A stretch of DNA of 64,000 bases from Patiriisocius marinus (GTDB lineage Bacteria; Bacteroidota; Bacteroidia; Flavobacteriales; Flavobacteriaceae). The notes below the pieces were generated by a model, which did not search any database, was not told the DNA's origin, and saw only the letters and a program-made list of their open reading frames with translations. Of the stretch, positions 52,127 to 59,489 are shown one piece after another. The position numbers and the translations under genes were made by a program. The number at the start of each line of letters is the position of its first letter. The first letter of the stretch is position 1. The stretch spans positions 62,001 to 126,000 of the forward strand of contig NZ_BKCG01000006.1 of NCBI RefSeq assembly GCF_008974325.1, given 5' to 3'.

Positions 52127-52696
52127 ATGAACTATCGCATTATTAAAGAGGAATTAGTTTTTGATGATTATTTCAAAATTAAGAAGGCAACAATTGAACA
52201 CGAATTATTTAATTCTAAAACAATTGAAGTAAACAGAATGTGTTTTGAAAGAGGTGATTCCGTTGCAATACTTATTTACGAAAAAGATACCGACACTTTA
52301 CTTTTCACAAACCAATTTAGATATCCTACTATAAAAGATAAAGATGGTTGGATTCTTGAGCTTACTGCAGGTACAATTGAAAATGGTGAAGATCCTGTAG
52401 AACGAGTGAAAAAAGAAGTTGAAGAAGAAATTGGATATGACATAACGAAAATTTCATTTATTAATTCGTTTTTTGTCTCCCCTGGTGGAACCTCGGAAAG
52501 AATATTACTGTATTATTCTGAAGTAAATTCGGCTGACAAAATTTTTAAAGGTGGTGGAATGAAATATGAAAAAGAAGATATCCAGCTTGTTAAATTAAAA
52601 ACTAAAGAAGTAATAAATCATCTTAAAAACAATCAATTTAGAGATGCTAAAACCATCATTGGTTTACAATGGTTTTTAATTAATAACATTAAATAA
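52127..52696 (+). CDS. NUDIX hydrolase, ADP-ribose/GDP-mannose pyrophosphatase-like
   Basis: The 189-residue protein has a NUDIX box G-TIENG-E-DPVERVK-KEVEEEIGY (about 83-105), in which the usual Arg before the Glu pair is Lys. The N-terminal ISxExxxFDDYFKIKKATIEHE-like segment and FGERGDSVAILIYEKD-like strand place it near the ADP-ribose pyrophosphatase and NudK group. Such enzymes hydrolyse nucleotide sugars or ADP-ribose. It stands between the lipoprotein gene and the arsenic operon. Confidence 0.85.
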   Translation: MNYRIIKEELVFDDYFKIKKATIEHELFNSKTIEVNRMCFERGDSVAILIYEKDTDTLLFTNQFRYPTIKDKDGWILELTAGTIENGEDPVERVKKEVEEEIGYDITKISFINSFFVSPGGTSERILLYYSEVNSADKIFKGGGMKYEKEDIQLVKLKTKEVINHLKNNQFRDAKTIIGLQWFLINNIK

Positions 52697-52731
52697 TCAA
52701 TAAAACACTAAAATTACTTTGTTCACAATCA

Positions 52732-52753
52732 TATTAATCGTAATATTGCAATA
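52732..52753. promoter_or_regulatory. Probable ArsR operator 1
   Basis: A 22-bp element beginning TATTAATCG and ending GCAATA lies just before arsR; the palindrome TATTGCAATA is inside it. A near copy is found before the next gene (18 of 22 bases shared). Confidence 0.5.
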
Positions 52754-52762
52754 GATTAATAA

Positions 52763-53104
52763 ATGAAAATTATGGGATTAGCTAAAACCGAAATGTTTAC
52801 AGATCAACAAAACGAAATTGCACTTTTTGCAAAAGTGTTTGGTCATCCTGCACGCGTATCAATTCTACAACACTTGTTTAAAATTAACTCCTGTGTTTGT
52901 GGAGATTTAGTAAACGAAATAGGATTAGCTCAACCTACAATCTCACAGCATTTAAAAGAATTAAAACTATTAGGGTTAATTAAAGGAAGTGTTGAAGGAA
53001 CAAGTGTTTGTTACTGTATCCATAAAGAAAACTGGATTGCAATGAAAAGTGTTATGTCTCAATTTTTAAATCAAGATATAACTCAAGAAAACAAATGTTG
53101 CTAA
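52763..53104 (+). CDS. arsR: ArsR-family metal-responsive repressor
   Basis: The 113-residue protein has the ArsR/SmtB winged helix: FGHPARVSILQHLFK, the metal-site helix NSCVCGDLVNEIG with C44 and C46 like the CxC of arsenic sensors, and LAQPTISQHLKELKLLGLIKGS. Extra cysteines lie at the end (NKCC). ArsR represses until arsenite binds. It heads the arsenic operon with DUF6428, arsC-like and acr3 genes in the same direction. The ATG at 52763 is followed by another at 52772 (MGLAKTE) that could be the true start. Confidence 0.9.
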   Translation: MKIMGLAKTEMFTDQQNEIALFAKVFGHPARVSILQHLFKINSCVCGDLVNEIGLAQPTISQHLKELKLLGLIKGSVEGTSVCYCIHKENWIAMKSVMSQFLNQDITQENKCC

Positions 53105-53117
53105 AAAAATTTCGCTG

Positions 53118-53139
53118 TATTAATCGCATAATCGCAATA
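53118..53139. promoter_or_regulatory. Probable ArsR operator 2
   Basis: A second copy of the TATTAATCG...GCAATA element lies between arsR and the DUF6428 gene, 13 bp before the latter, suggesting the rest of the operon has its own arsenite-controlled promoter. Confidence 0.45.
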
Positions 53140-53152
53140 AACAAATAACTTT

Positions 53153-53620
53153 ATGAAACTATCTCAAGTAAAAATAGCATTAGAAAAATTAGAAACTATT
53201 GGGTTTCAATTACCAAATGGAACCTTAGTTCCTAATCACTTTCACGTTACCGAGGTTGGAAAAATTACGAAACACTTTATTGATTGCGGTGGGACTATTC
53301 GTAATGAAGAAGTTGTAAACTTTCAATTATGGAATGCAAATGACTATGACCATCGATTACACCCCGAAAAATTATTAAGCATTATTGAACTTTCTGAAAA
53401 AGTTTTAGGCATTGAAGATTTAGAAATCGAAGTCGAGTATCAAGCAGATACTATTGGGAAATTCGGACTTGAATTTGACGGAGAATTTTTCTTATTAACG
53501 AATAAGCAAACTGATTGTCTAGCAAAAGATAATTGTGGAATTCCTGCTGAAAAACCAAAGCTAAAATTTTCTGAAATGCCAACCGGAAACTCCTGCGAAC
53601 CAGGAAGTGGTTGTTGCTAA
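53153..53620 (+). CDS. DUF6428 family protein of the arsenic operon
   Basis: The 155-residue protein matches the DUF6428 family found with arsenic genes in Bacteroidota: SQVKIALEKLETIGFQLPNGTLVPNHFHVTEVGK, VNFQLWNANDYDHRLHPEKL and a Cys-rich C-terminus (NSCEPGSGCC) that could carry metal. Its biochemical role is unknown. It lies between arsR and the arsC-like gene, within the operon. Confidence 0.8.
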   Translation: MKLSQVKIALEKLETIGFQLPNGTLVPNHFHVTEVGKITKHFIDCGGTIRNEEVVNFQLWNANDYDHRLHPEKLLSIIELSEKVLGIEDLEIEVEYQADTIGKFGLEFDGEFFLLTNKQTDCLAKDNCGIPAEKPKLKFSEMPTGNSCEPGSGCC

Positions 53621-53638
53621 AACTTCAAAACTAAAATT

Positions 53639-54271
53639 ATGACACTAAAACATACTAATTTATTTCCGAAAATTGAGCGCGTAATTAAAAGCTTAGAACT
53701 TGAAACTATATCGGAAACGAGAAAAGAAACTTTAAGGCCACTAACTGAGTTTATTCAATCTAAAGTTTCAAGCAAACAAAAAATTAGGATCAATTTTATC
53801 TGTACGCATAATTCGCGAAGAAGTCATTTATCGCAAGTTTGGGCACAAACTATGGCACATGGTTTTGGCATTGAAAATGTGTACTGTTATTCTGGTGGAA
53901 CGGAAAGCACAGCACTTTTTCCTATGGCTGCAGAAACACTTCAAAACTCAGGTTTTGAAGTGAGTAAAATTTCAGAAGGAAACAACCCTATTTACAGTAT
54001 TAAATTTAGCGAAAACGAACATCCTATTATTGGATTTTCAAAAAAGCTAGACGACGATTTTAACCCAAAATCTGAATTTGCAGCTATATTAACTTGTGAC
54101 TCCGCTAATGAAGCTTGTCCTTTTGTTCCGGGAGCTGAAAAACGAATCCCAATTACCTTTGAAGATCCAAAAGCATTTGACAATACACCACAACAAGCTG
54201 AAAAATACTACGAACGAAGCATCCAAATTGCAACAGAATTACTGTACGTTTTCTCACAAATCAATTCTTAA
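53639..54271 (+). CDS. arsC: ArsC-like arsenate reductase (low-molecular-weight phosphatase fold)
   Basis: Arsenate reductases of this class convert arsenate to arsenite using cysteines in a phosphatase-like fold. The 210-residue protein has the P-loop C55-X5-R61 ([13 protein letters not shown]), [21 protein letters not shown], and [20 protein letters not shown] with the second and third cysteines, and the FEDPKAFD aspartate. It is longer than the usual 140 by an N-terminal helical extension of about 48. It starts 18 bp after the DUF6428 gene and stops 2 bp before acr3. Confidence 0.87.
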   Translation: MTLKHTNLFPKIERVIKSLELETISETRKETLRPLTEFIQSKVSSKQKIRINFICTHNSRRSHLSQVWAQTMAHGFGIENVYCYSGGTESTALFPMAAETLQNSGFEVSKISEGNNPIYSIKFSENEHPIIGFSKKLDDDFNPKSEFAAILTCDSANEACPFVPGAEKRIPITFEDPKAFDNTPQQAEKYYERSIQIATELLYVFSQINS

Positions 54272-54273
54272 AA

Positions 54274-55332
54274 ATGGCAACAAAAAAACTAAGTTTTCTC
54301 GATAGAAATTTAACCCTTTGGATATTTGTTGCAATGGCAATAGGTGTTGGACTCGGTTATTTTATCCCATCTTTCCCAAGCATCATTAATACCTTTAATA
54401 GTGGTACAACAAATATCCCAATCGCTATTGGGTTAATTTTAATGATGTATCCACCGTTAGCTAAAGTGAATTACTCTTTATTACCAAAAGTATTTCGCAA
54501 CACTAAAATACTTTCAGTATCATTGATTCTTAACTGGATTATTGGCCCAGTTTTAATGTTTATTTTAGCAATTACTTTTTTACGAGATTACCCAGAATAT
54601 ATGGTAGGACTTATTTTAATAGGCCTAGCTCGATGTATTGCAATGGTTTTAGTATGGAACGATCTTGCGGAAGGAAGTAGTGAATACGGTGCAGGTTTAG
54701 TAGCATTAAATAGTATTTTCCAGGTTTTTGCATACAGTTTTTATGCCTGGCTTTTTATCACAGTACTCCCTCCCTACTTTGGGTTTGAAGGTGCTATTGT
54801 TGATATTTCAATAAGTACTATTGCCGAAAGTGTCGCCATTTATTTAGGTATTCCGTTTGTCTTAGGAATATTAAGTCGTTTAATATTAGTAAAGTTGAAA
54901 GGTGAAGAATGGTACACTAACACGTTTATTCCCGCAATTTCTCCAATAACACTCATTGCATTGTTATTTACCATAGTCATAATGTTCTCTTTAAAAGGAG
55001 AATTAATTGTAAAAATCCCAATGGATGTATTAATTATTGCTGTTCCATTACTTATCTATTTTACATTAATGTTTATCATTGGCTTTTTCTTTACAAAAGC
55101 AATGGGAGCAGAATATGACAAGACTGCAGCGGTTGCATTTACAGCAGCTGGAAACAATTTTGAATTAGCAATTGCAGTAGCTATCGCAGTATTTGGTTTA
55201 AATTCAGGACAAGCATTTGCGGGAGTTATTGGGCCCTTAGTTGAAGTACCAGCTTTAATTTTATTAGTAAGGGTTTCGTTTTGGCTTCGGAAAAAATATT
55301 ACGGAAAACCTGCTCATAAAATTAACAATTAG
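54274..55332 (+). CDS. arsB: ACR3-family arsenite efflux transporter
   Basis: ACR3 (bile acid/arsenite/riboflavin transporter superfamily) exports arsenite using the proton gradient. The 352-residue protein has ten predicted membrane helices, the catalytic cysteine in [19 protein letters not shown] and the conserved [15 protein letters not shown] with [26 protein letters not shown]. Length is normal. It begins 2 bp after the arsC-like gene, and together with arsR and arsC makes a complete detoxification set. Confidence 0.95.
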   Translation: MATKKLSFLDRNLTLWIFVAMAIGVGLGYFIPSFPSIINTFNSGTTNIPIAIGLILMMYPPLAKVNYSLLPKVFRNTKILSVSLILNWIIGPVLMFILAITFLRDYPEYMVGLILIGLARCIAMVLVWNDLAEGSSEYGAGLVALNSIFQVFAYSFYAWLFITVLPPYFGFEGAIVDISISTIAESVAIYLGIPFVLGILSRLILVKLKGEEWYTNTFIPAISPITLIALLFTIVIMFSLKGELIVKIPMDVLIIAVPLLIYFTLMFIIGFFFTKAMGAEYDKTAAVAFTAAGNNFELAIAVAIAVFGLNSGQAFAGVIGPLVEVPALILLVRVSFWLRKKYYGKPAHKINN

Positions 55333-55380
55333 CCACAAATCTAGCATTTCCGAAGTGATAATTTTACGATTCTTTTGATT

Positions 55381-55488
55381 ATGATTATTAAAAAATCAAT
55401 TGCATTATTAGCTATATAATCAATAATAATCTCATTACTTTCGTGTATGACGGAGGCAGCTAAAGCTAAGTATACATTTAACGATTAA
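55381..55488 (+). pseudogene. Remnant of a small lipoprotein gene with an internal stop
   Basis: From ATG at 55381 the frame reads MIIKKSIALLAI, TAA at 55417, then SIIISLLSCMTEAAKAKYTFND and TAA. Read through the stop this is a normal lipoprotein signal with a lipobox cysteine and a 13-residue tail. It may be the start of a decayed gene or chance; nothing follows it before the SDR gene. Confidence 0.35.
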
Positions 55489-55511
55489 GAAAAAGTAAAT
55501 TATATATAAAG

Positions 55512-56225
55512 ATGTTGAAAAATAAAAAAGCTATAATTACTGGTGGCGGAAGAGGTTTAGGAAAAGCCACAGCAATTGCATTTGCAAAAGAAGGAATTGA
55601 TGTTGCTATCACAGGAAGAAATGAAACCGTTTTAAAAGAGACCGTTTCGGAAATTGAAGGCTATGGCGTAAAAGCTATCTACTCAGTATTTGACGTTGGA
55701 AATTACGAAGAGGTACAAACGAGTATTAAAAGTATTATTGAAAAATTAGGATCGATTGATATTTTAGTCAATAATGCAGGTATAGCAGCTTTTGGGACTT
55801 TAAACGAAATGGAAGTTAGCCAATGGAGTCAAATAATCCAAACCAACGTAATGGGTATGTATTATGTAACTAAAGAAGTTTTACCACATTTAATAAACCA
55901 AAACGAAGGTGATATTATTAATATATCATCTACTGCAGGTTTAAGCGGAAATGCTACTACATCAGCTTATTCAGCTTCAAAATTTGCCGTAATTGGGATG
56001 TCTGAATCTTTAATGAAAGAGGTTCGAAAAAATAATATTAGAGTGTGTACTTTAACTCCTAGCACCATCGCTTCAGATATGTCTATAGGTTTAGGTATTG
56101 CAGATAAAGATTCTGAAGACAGTGTGTTACAACCTGAAGATTTTGCCGAATTAATAGTAGCAGGACTTACATTGCCAAGAAGAGCAATGCTTAAGAGTGC
56201 TTCATTATGGTCTACAAATCCATAA
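55512..56225 (+). CDS. Short-chain dehydrogenase/reductase (FabG-like)
   Basis: The 237-residue protein is a classical SDR: GGGRGLGKATAIAFAKEG for NAD(P) binding, INNAG as VNNAGIAAFG, the catalytic Ser in NISSTAGLSGN and YxxxK as YSASK. It resembles 3-ketoacyl-ACP/alcohol reductases. Its substrate is unknown. It follows the arsenic operon and precedes an SMR transporter gene 31 bp downstream in the same direction. Confidence 0.88.
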   Translation: MLKNKKAIITGGGRGLGKATAIAFAKEGIDVAITGRNETVLKETVSEIEGYGVKAIYSVFDVGNYEEVQTSIKSIIEKLGSIDILVNNAGIAAFGTLNEMEVSQWSQIIQTNVMGMYYVTKEVLPHLINQNEGDIINISSTAGLSGNATTSAYSASKFAVIGMSESLMKEVRKNNIRVCTLTPSTIASDMSIGLGIADKDSEDSVLQPEDFAELIVAGLTLPRRAMLKSASLWSTNP

Positions 56226-56256
56226 TTTACTCCATTACCACTTAATTTATATTCAT

Positions 56257-56583
56257 ATGAATTGGATACTTCTAATAATCGCAGGGCTATTTGAAGTAGC
56301 TTTTGCTGCTTGCTTAGGAAAGGCAAAAGAAACTACGGGAATTGAAACCACCTACTGGTATATAGGTTTTATTGTTTGTTTAGCTGTAAGTATGCTTTTA
56401 TTAGTAAAGGCAACACAGGAATTACCTATTGGCACAGCGTATGCTGTATGGACAGGTATTGGTGCTATTGGCACCGTGTTAGTTGGTATTTTTATATTTA
56501 AAGAACCAGCTACTTTCTGGCGTTTATTCTTTATTTCTACTTTGATAATTTCAATTGTGGGTTTGAAAGTTGCCTCACATTAA
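56257..56583 (+). CDS. Small multidrug resistance (SMR) family exporter
   Basis: SMR proteins form antiparallel dimers that exchange protons for lipophilic cations or guanidinium compounds. The 108-residue protein has four membrane helices, the essential glutamate E13 in IAGLFEVAFA, and PIGTAYAVWTGIGAIGTVLVGIFIFKEP, all as in SMR/SugE-type transporters. The open frame starts earlier (56197) but overlaps the SDR end; the ATG at 56257 (MNWILLIIAGL) gives the family start. A terminator follows. Confidence 0.9.
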   Translation: MNWILLIIAGLFEVAFAACLGKAKETTGIETTYWYIGFIVCLAVSMLLLVKATQELPIGTAYAVWTGIGAIGTVLVGIFIFKEPATFWRLFFISTLIISIVGLKVASH

Positions 56584-56656
56584 TGTTAGTTATTTTAATA
56601 TGACTAAACAGCATTAATTAACTAGAATAATAGCTTTTTCTATAACTAATTTATAC

Positions 56657-56692
56657 AACAGCGCTAAACTGAACACTCTTTAGCGCTGTTTC
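56657..56692 (+). terminator. Terminator of the SMR gene
   Basis: A perfect 12-bp stem (AACAGCGCTAAA at 56657-56668 with 56679-56690) has a 10-base loop and a T-rich end. Confidence 0.8.
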
Positions 56693-56811
56693 TATAGTAT
56701 CAAATTCGTTTAAAATAGGTGAATACTATTTCTGAAATATTAAAAAAGTTAAAATTGTTTGCAATAACTAAACGATTAGTTAGGTTTGTCTATTAACTAA
56801 ATTAAAAATCT

Positions 56812-57630
56812 ATGAAACTAAAATTAACTTCCATCTTTATTTTAAGTATTGTGCTAATTTCTTGTAAAAGTGAAATTACAAAACAAGAGGTTATAGAAAG
56901 TAATGCCACTTACCAAAACAAGGGTCGCGAATTGGTTTCTAAAACATTAGATAAGCTTGGAATCTATAATGATTTACTTGAGAGAAAGGATGTTGTTTAC
57001 ACTTATAGTTACCAAACACCTGATGGAAAAAAAGACATTTCTACAGAAAAATATCTTTTCGATGGAGAGTTATCGTATGGATTATATGATAAACATGAAC
57101 GAACATTCCCTGATTTAACAGGACAGATTGAACAAGGTTATGATGGTGAAACATTTTGGCTTAGACATAACGGAGAAACCTTAAATGATACTACGCGATT
57201 AAAAAGAGTAGCTTTTAATAGACCTACCAATTTTTATTGGTTCGCTATGATGCAGAAATTGCTAGATCCAGGTTTGATATATGACTATTTAGGAGAGAAA
57301 AAAATAAACAATACTAATTATGAAATTGTAAAAATCAGTTTTACTTCTAAGGATAATAAGCCTACTGATATCTATCAACTCTATATTAATAAAGAAACAT
57401 TATTTATAGACCAATTTCTCTTTACTGTGGCAGATTACGGTGTTGTAGAAACACCATTTTTAATGATACTTAAATATGAAGAAATAGATGACTTATGGAT
57501 TCCTTCTAAGCGTCTTTACAAGAAATCTAATTGGGAAGCAGACGTACTCGAAGGTCCCTGGATAAAAGTAAACTGGTCAGATATTAAGTTTAATAACAAT
57601 TTATCTAAAACTGATTTTACTAACATGTAA
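56812..57630 (+). CDS. Periplasmic or outer-membrane lipoprotein, LolA/LolB-like fold
   Basis: The 272-residue protein has a lipoprotein signal (LISC, cysteine about residue 18, then KSEITKQ) and a long antiparallel beta pattern with the words KDVVYTYSYQTPDGKKDISTEKYLFDGELS, GQIEQGYDGETFWLRHNG and MILKYEEIDDLWIPSKRLYKKSNWE, as in the LolA/DUF6503 families of Bacteroidota. Such folds bind lipids. It lies alone between terminators; no function beyond that can be given. Confidence 0.65.
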   Translation: MKLKLTSIFILSIVLISCKSEITKQEVIESNATYQNKGRELVSKTLDKLGIYNDLLERKDVVYTYSYQTPDGKKDISTEKYLFDGELSYGLYDKHERTFPDLTGQIEQGYDGETFWLRHNGETLNDTTRLKRVAFNRPTNFYWFAMMQKLLDPGLIYDYLGEKKINNTNYEIVKISFTSKDNKPTDIYQLYINKETLFIDQFLFTVADYGVVETPFLMILKYEEIDDLWIPSKRLYKKSNWEADVLEGPWIKVNWSDIKFNNNLSKTDFTNM

Positions 57631-57656
57631 AACATAACCTTAACTAATATTGCTTC

Positions 57657-57698
57657 AAAACACTAAACTTGATTAGATAATCAGGTTTTAGTGTTTTA
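57657..57698. terminator. Bidirectional terminator between convergent genes
   Basis: AAAACACTAAAC (57657-57668) pairs with GTTTTAGTGTTTT (57685-57697) around an inner TGATTA/TAATCA stem. T tracts occur on both strands, so it serves the lipoprotein gene and the HxlR gene. Confidence 0.8.
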
Positions 57699-57719
57699 TT
57701 AGTTAAAATGTAAATAACA

Positions 57720-58031
57720 TTAGTGCTTGCTATCCTCTAATCCCCAAGAATCAAGGCTTCTTAAAATACCTTCAAGCGAAAAGCCTCTTTCACTTAACTT
57801 ATACTCTACTTTAGGAGGAACAACCGGAAAAATTTTTCTAATAACAAGTCCATCTTTCTCTAATTCCCTAACTGTTTGTGTAAACATTTTATTAGATATT
57901 CCAGGGATTTTCTTTTGCAAAACACCAGAACGTACACCTCCGTTGAGAAGGTGAAACAATATTAATGGTTTCCACTTAGTCCCTATTAAACTCATAGTAT
58001 AATTTAATGGACAAACTATATCTTTATTCAA
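57720..58031 (-). CDS. HxlR-family transcriptional regulator
   Basis: The 103-residue protein is a winged-helix regulator: CPLNYTMSLIGTKWKPLILFHLLNGGVRSGVLQKKIPGISNKMFTQTVRELEKDGLVIRK and PPKVEYKLSERG. C7 in the first helix matches the redox- or aldehyde-sensing cysteine of HypR/YodB-like members. It is divergent from the glyoxalase-family gene across 122 bp that holds nested dyads, the usual layout of an HxlR regulator and its target. Confidence 0.9.
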   Translation of the reverse strand: MNKDIVCPLNYTMSLIGTKWKPLILFHLLNGGVRSGVLQKKIPGISNKMFTQTVRELEKDGLVIRKIFPVVPPKVEYKLSERGFSLEGILRSLDSWGLEDSKH

Positions 58032-58060
58032 ATTAATTTAGTTATATTTTATTAATAATC

Positions 58061-58110
58061 AGCAATTTACTCGTTTAAGTAACTATAGTACTTTTTTGTA
58101 AGTTATTGCT
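58061..58110. promoter_or_regulatory. Nested dyads between hxlR-like and glyoxalase-like genes
   Basis: AGCAAT (58061-58066) and ATTGCT (58105-58110) flank an inner near-palindrome AAGTAACTATAGTACTT (58077-58093). It is a likely HxlR operator region controlling both divergent genes. Confidence 0.45.
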
Positions 58111-58153
58111 AATAAAGCAAATATAATTTAATTTTACATTCTAAATTTATAAT

Positions 58154-58666
58154 ATGAAAGAAACTAAAAATTATCCCAAATCATTTTCTCATATTGGAAT
58201 TACAGTTCCCAATATTAAAGAAGCTGTAACTTTTTATTCTGAAGTTATGGGTTGGTACATTATTATGGAACCATCCACTGTAAAAAAAGAAAAAGAAACA
58301 GCTATTGGGCAGATGTGCATTGATGTTTTCGGAGAAGATTGGACGGAATTTGAAATAGCACATTTAGCAACTTCCGACGGTGTTGGAATTGAATTATTTT
58401 CTTTCCCAAATGGAATTAAAGAAGCCCCAGAATTTAACCCTTTCAATACTGGGCTTTTTCACTTCTGTATTCAAGATCCAAATATTGAAGATTTAATTGA
58501 TAAAATAGTGGCTAAAGGTGGTAAACAGAGGATGCCCATTAGAGAATATTACCCTAATGAAAAACCTTTTAAAATGTGTTATGTTGAAGACCCTTTTGGA
58601 ATCGTTTTTGAGATATACACACATAGTTACGAATTAACATACTCGTCAGGTGCTTATTCAAGATAG
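58154..58666 (+). CDS. Glyoxalase/VOC superfamily protein
   Basis: The 170-residue protein has two betaalphabetabetabeta modules of the VOC fold: FSHIGITVPNIKEAVTFYSEVMGW with a metal histidine, GVGIELFSFPNGIKE with the glutamate, HFCIQDPNIEDLIDKI and PFGIVFEIYTHSYE. It resembles lactoylglutathione lyase or ring-cleaving relatives. The divergent HxlR gene suggests that it detoxifies a reactive aldehyde or quinone and is induced by it. Substrate unknown. Confidence 0.85.
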   Translation: MKETKNYPKSFSHIGITVPNIKEAVTFYSEVMGWYIIMEPSTVKKEKETAIGQMCIDVFGEDWTEFEIAHLATSDGVGIELFSFPNGIKEAPEFNPFNTGLFHFCIQDPNIEDLIDKIVAKGGKQRMPIREYYPNEKPFKMCYVEDPFGIVFEIYTHSYELTYSSGAYSR

Positions 58667-58753
58667 CTGTTGTTGTTTTTAAAATAAACTTTAAAAAAAA
58701 GTATCCTTTTTAATCTTTTATAGTCTACTTATTGAACATTAAAATATATAAAT

Positions 58754-58867
58754 ATGAATACTTGTAAATGCACAAACTGTAATTGTAAAAACTGTAGTTG
58801 TAACGATTGTCAAAAATCAAATTGTACTTGCACAAAATGCGAGTGTACTAATTGTACTTGCTGTTAA
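58754..58867 (+). CDS. 37-residue cysteine-rich metallothionein-like peptide
   Basis: A short frame too small for most gene finders. Of 37 residues 14 are cysteine, in a regular pattern CxCxxCxCxxCxCxxC, then CxCxxCxCxxCxCC; the rest are Lys, Asn, Thr, Ser and acidic residues with no hydrophobic residue except the start Met. It looks like a metallothionein, binding perhaps four to six soft metal ions, but it matches no family I know by sequence. It lies 47 bp before sigZ in the same direction, with a hairpin between. It closes a metal-stress region with the arsenic operon. Coding status rests on the strict codon-periodic cysteine pattern and context. Confidence 0.7.
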   Translation: MNTCKCTNCNCKNCSCNDCQKSNCTCTKCECTNCTCC

Positions 58868-58874
58868 ATTTTAT

Positions 58875-58900
58875 AAAGGTTAGTTGAAAGGCTAACCTTT
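58875..58900 (+). other. Intergenic hairpin between the Cys-rich peptide and sigZ genes
   Basis: AAAGGTTAG (58875-58883) pairs perfectly with CTAACCTTT (58892-58900) across an 8-base loop. There is only a TTT after it, so it may be a weak terminator or a processing/stability element that makes more of the peptide than of the sigma factor. Confidence 0.6.
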
Positions 58901-58914
58901 AATAGTTCTATATT

Positions 58915-59445
58915 ATGAAAACGCAAAATATTTGGGAGAAATACAATGAGGAACTTTATTTTTTCATTCTAAGAAAAACAAATGACAAAAACATTGCTAA
59001 TGATGTTTTTCAGAACACATTTTTTAAAATTCATAAAAACATCACTCACCTTAAAAGTGACGATAAAACGAAACCTTGGGTTTTTCAAATAGCTAGAAAT
59101 GAAATTGCTAACTACTACAACAACGAATCGATTTACGTTGAAAAATTTGACAATAAAACTATCGTACAAGCTGAAAAAGTAGAAGAGTTCTGCTGTTTTG
59201 AAACATTTATAAATGAGCTACCTAAAAACTATAAACAAGTAATTGAACTAGTTTATATTGACGGTATAAAACAAAAAGACGTTGCTATTAAGCTAGAAAT
59301 TAGTCTTGATAATGTTAAAGCGAGAATACGAAAAGCTAAGGATGTTTTAAAAGTGAAATTTAATGAATGCTGTAACTATCAATTTAACAAAAAAGGAACG
59401 TTAATTGGTGAGTCTAACTGTGCTAAGTGCAAGGTATATGACTAA
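58915..59445 (+). CDS. sigZ: SigZ-family extracytoplasmic-function sigma factor
   Basis: The 176-residue protein has sigma region 2 (about 10-75; IANDVFQNTFFKIHKNI, KPWVFQIARNEIANYY) and region 4 (about 105-160; LPKNYKQVIELVYIDGIKQKDVAIKLEISLDNVKARIRKAKDVL) and the C-terminal Cys block of SigZ (FNECCNYQFNKKGTLIGE-CAKC). No anti-sigma gene follows, so the Cys block may sense metal or redox itself. The metallothionein-like gene is just upstream, perhaps a target or co-transcribed. Its regulon cannot be told from here. Confidence 0.88.
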   Translation: MKTQNIWEKYNEELYFFILRKTNDKNIANDVFQNTFFKIHKNITHLKSDDKTKPWVFQIARNEIANYYNNESIYVEKFDNKTIVQAEKVEEFCCFETFINELPKNYKQVIELVYIDGIKQKDVAIKLEISLDNVKARIRKAKDVLKVKFNECCNYQFNKKGTLIGESNCAKCKVYD

Positions 59446-59489
59446 CAATTAACTTTCCTTATCATTCATAATTAGCTATATTAGAGTGA

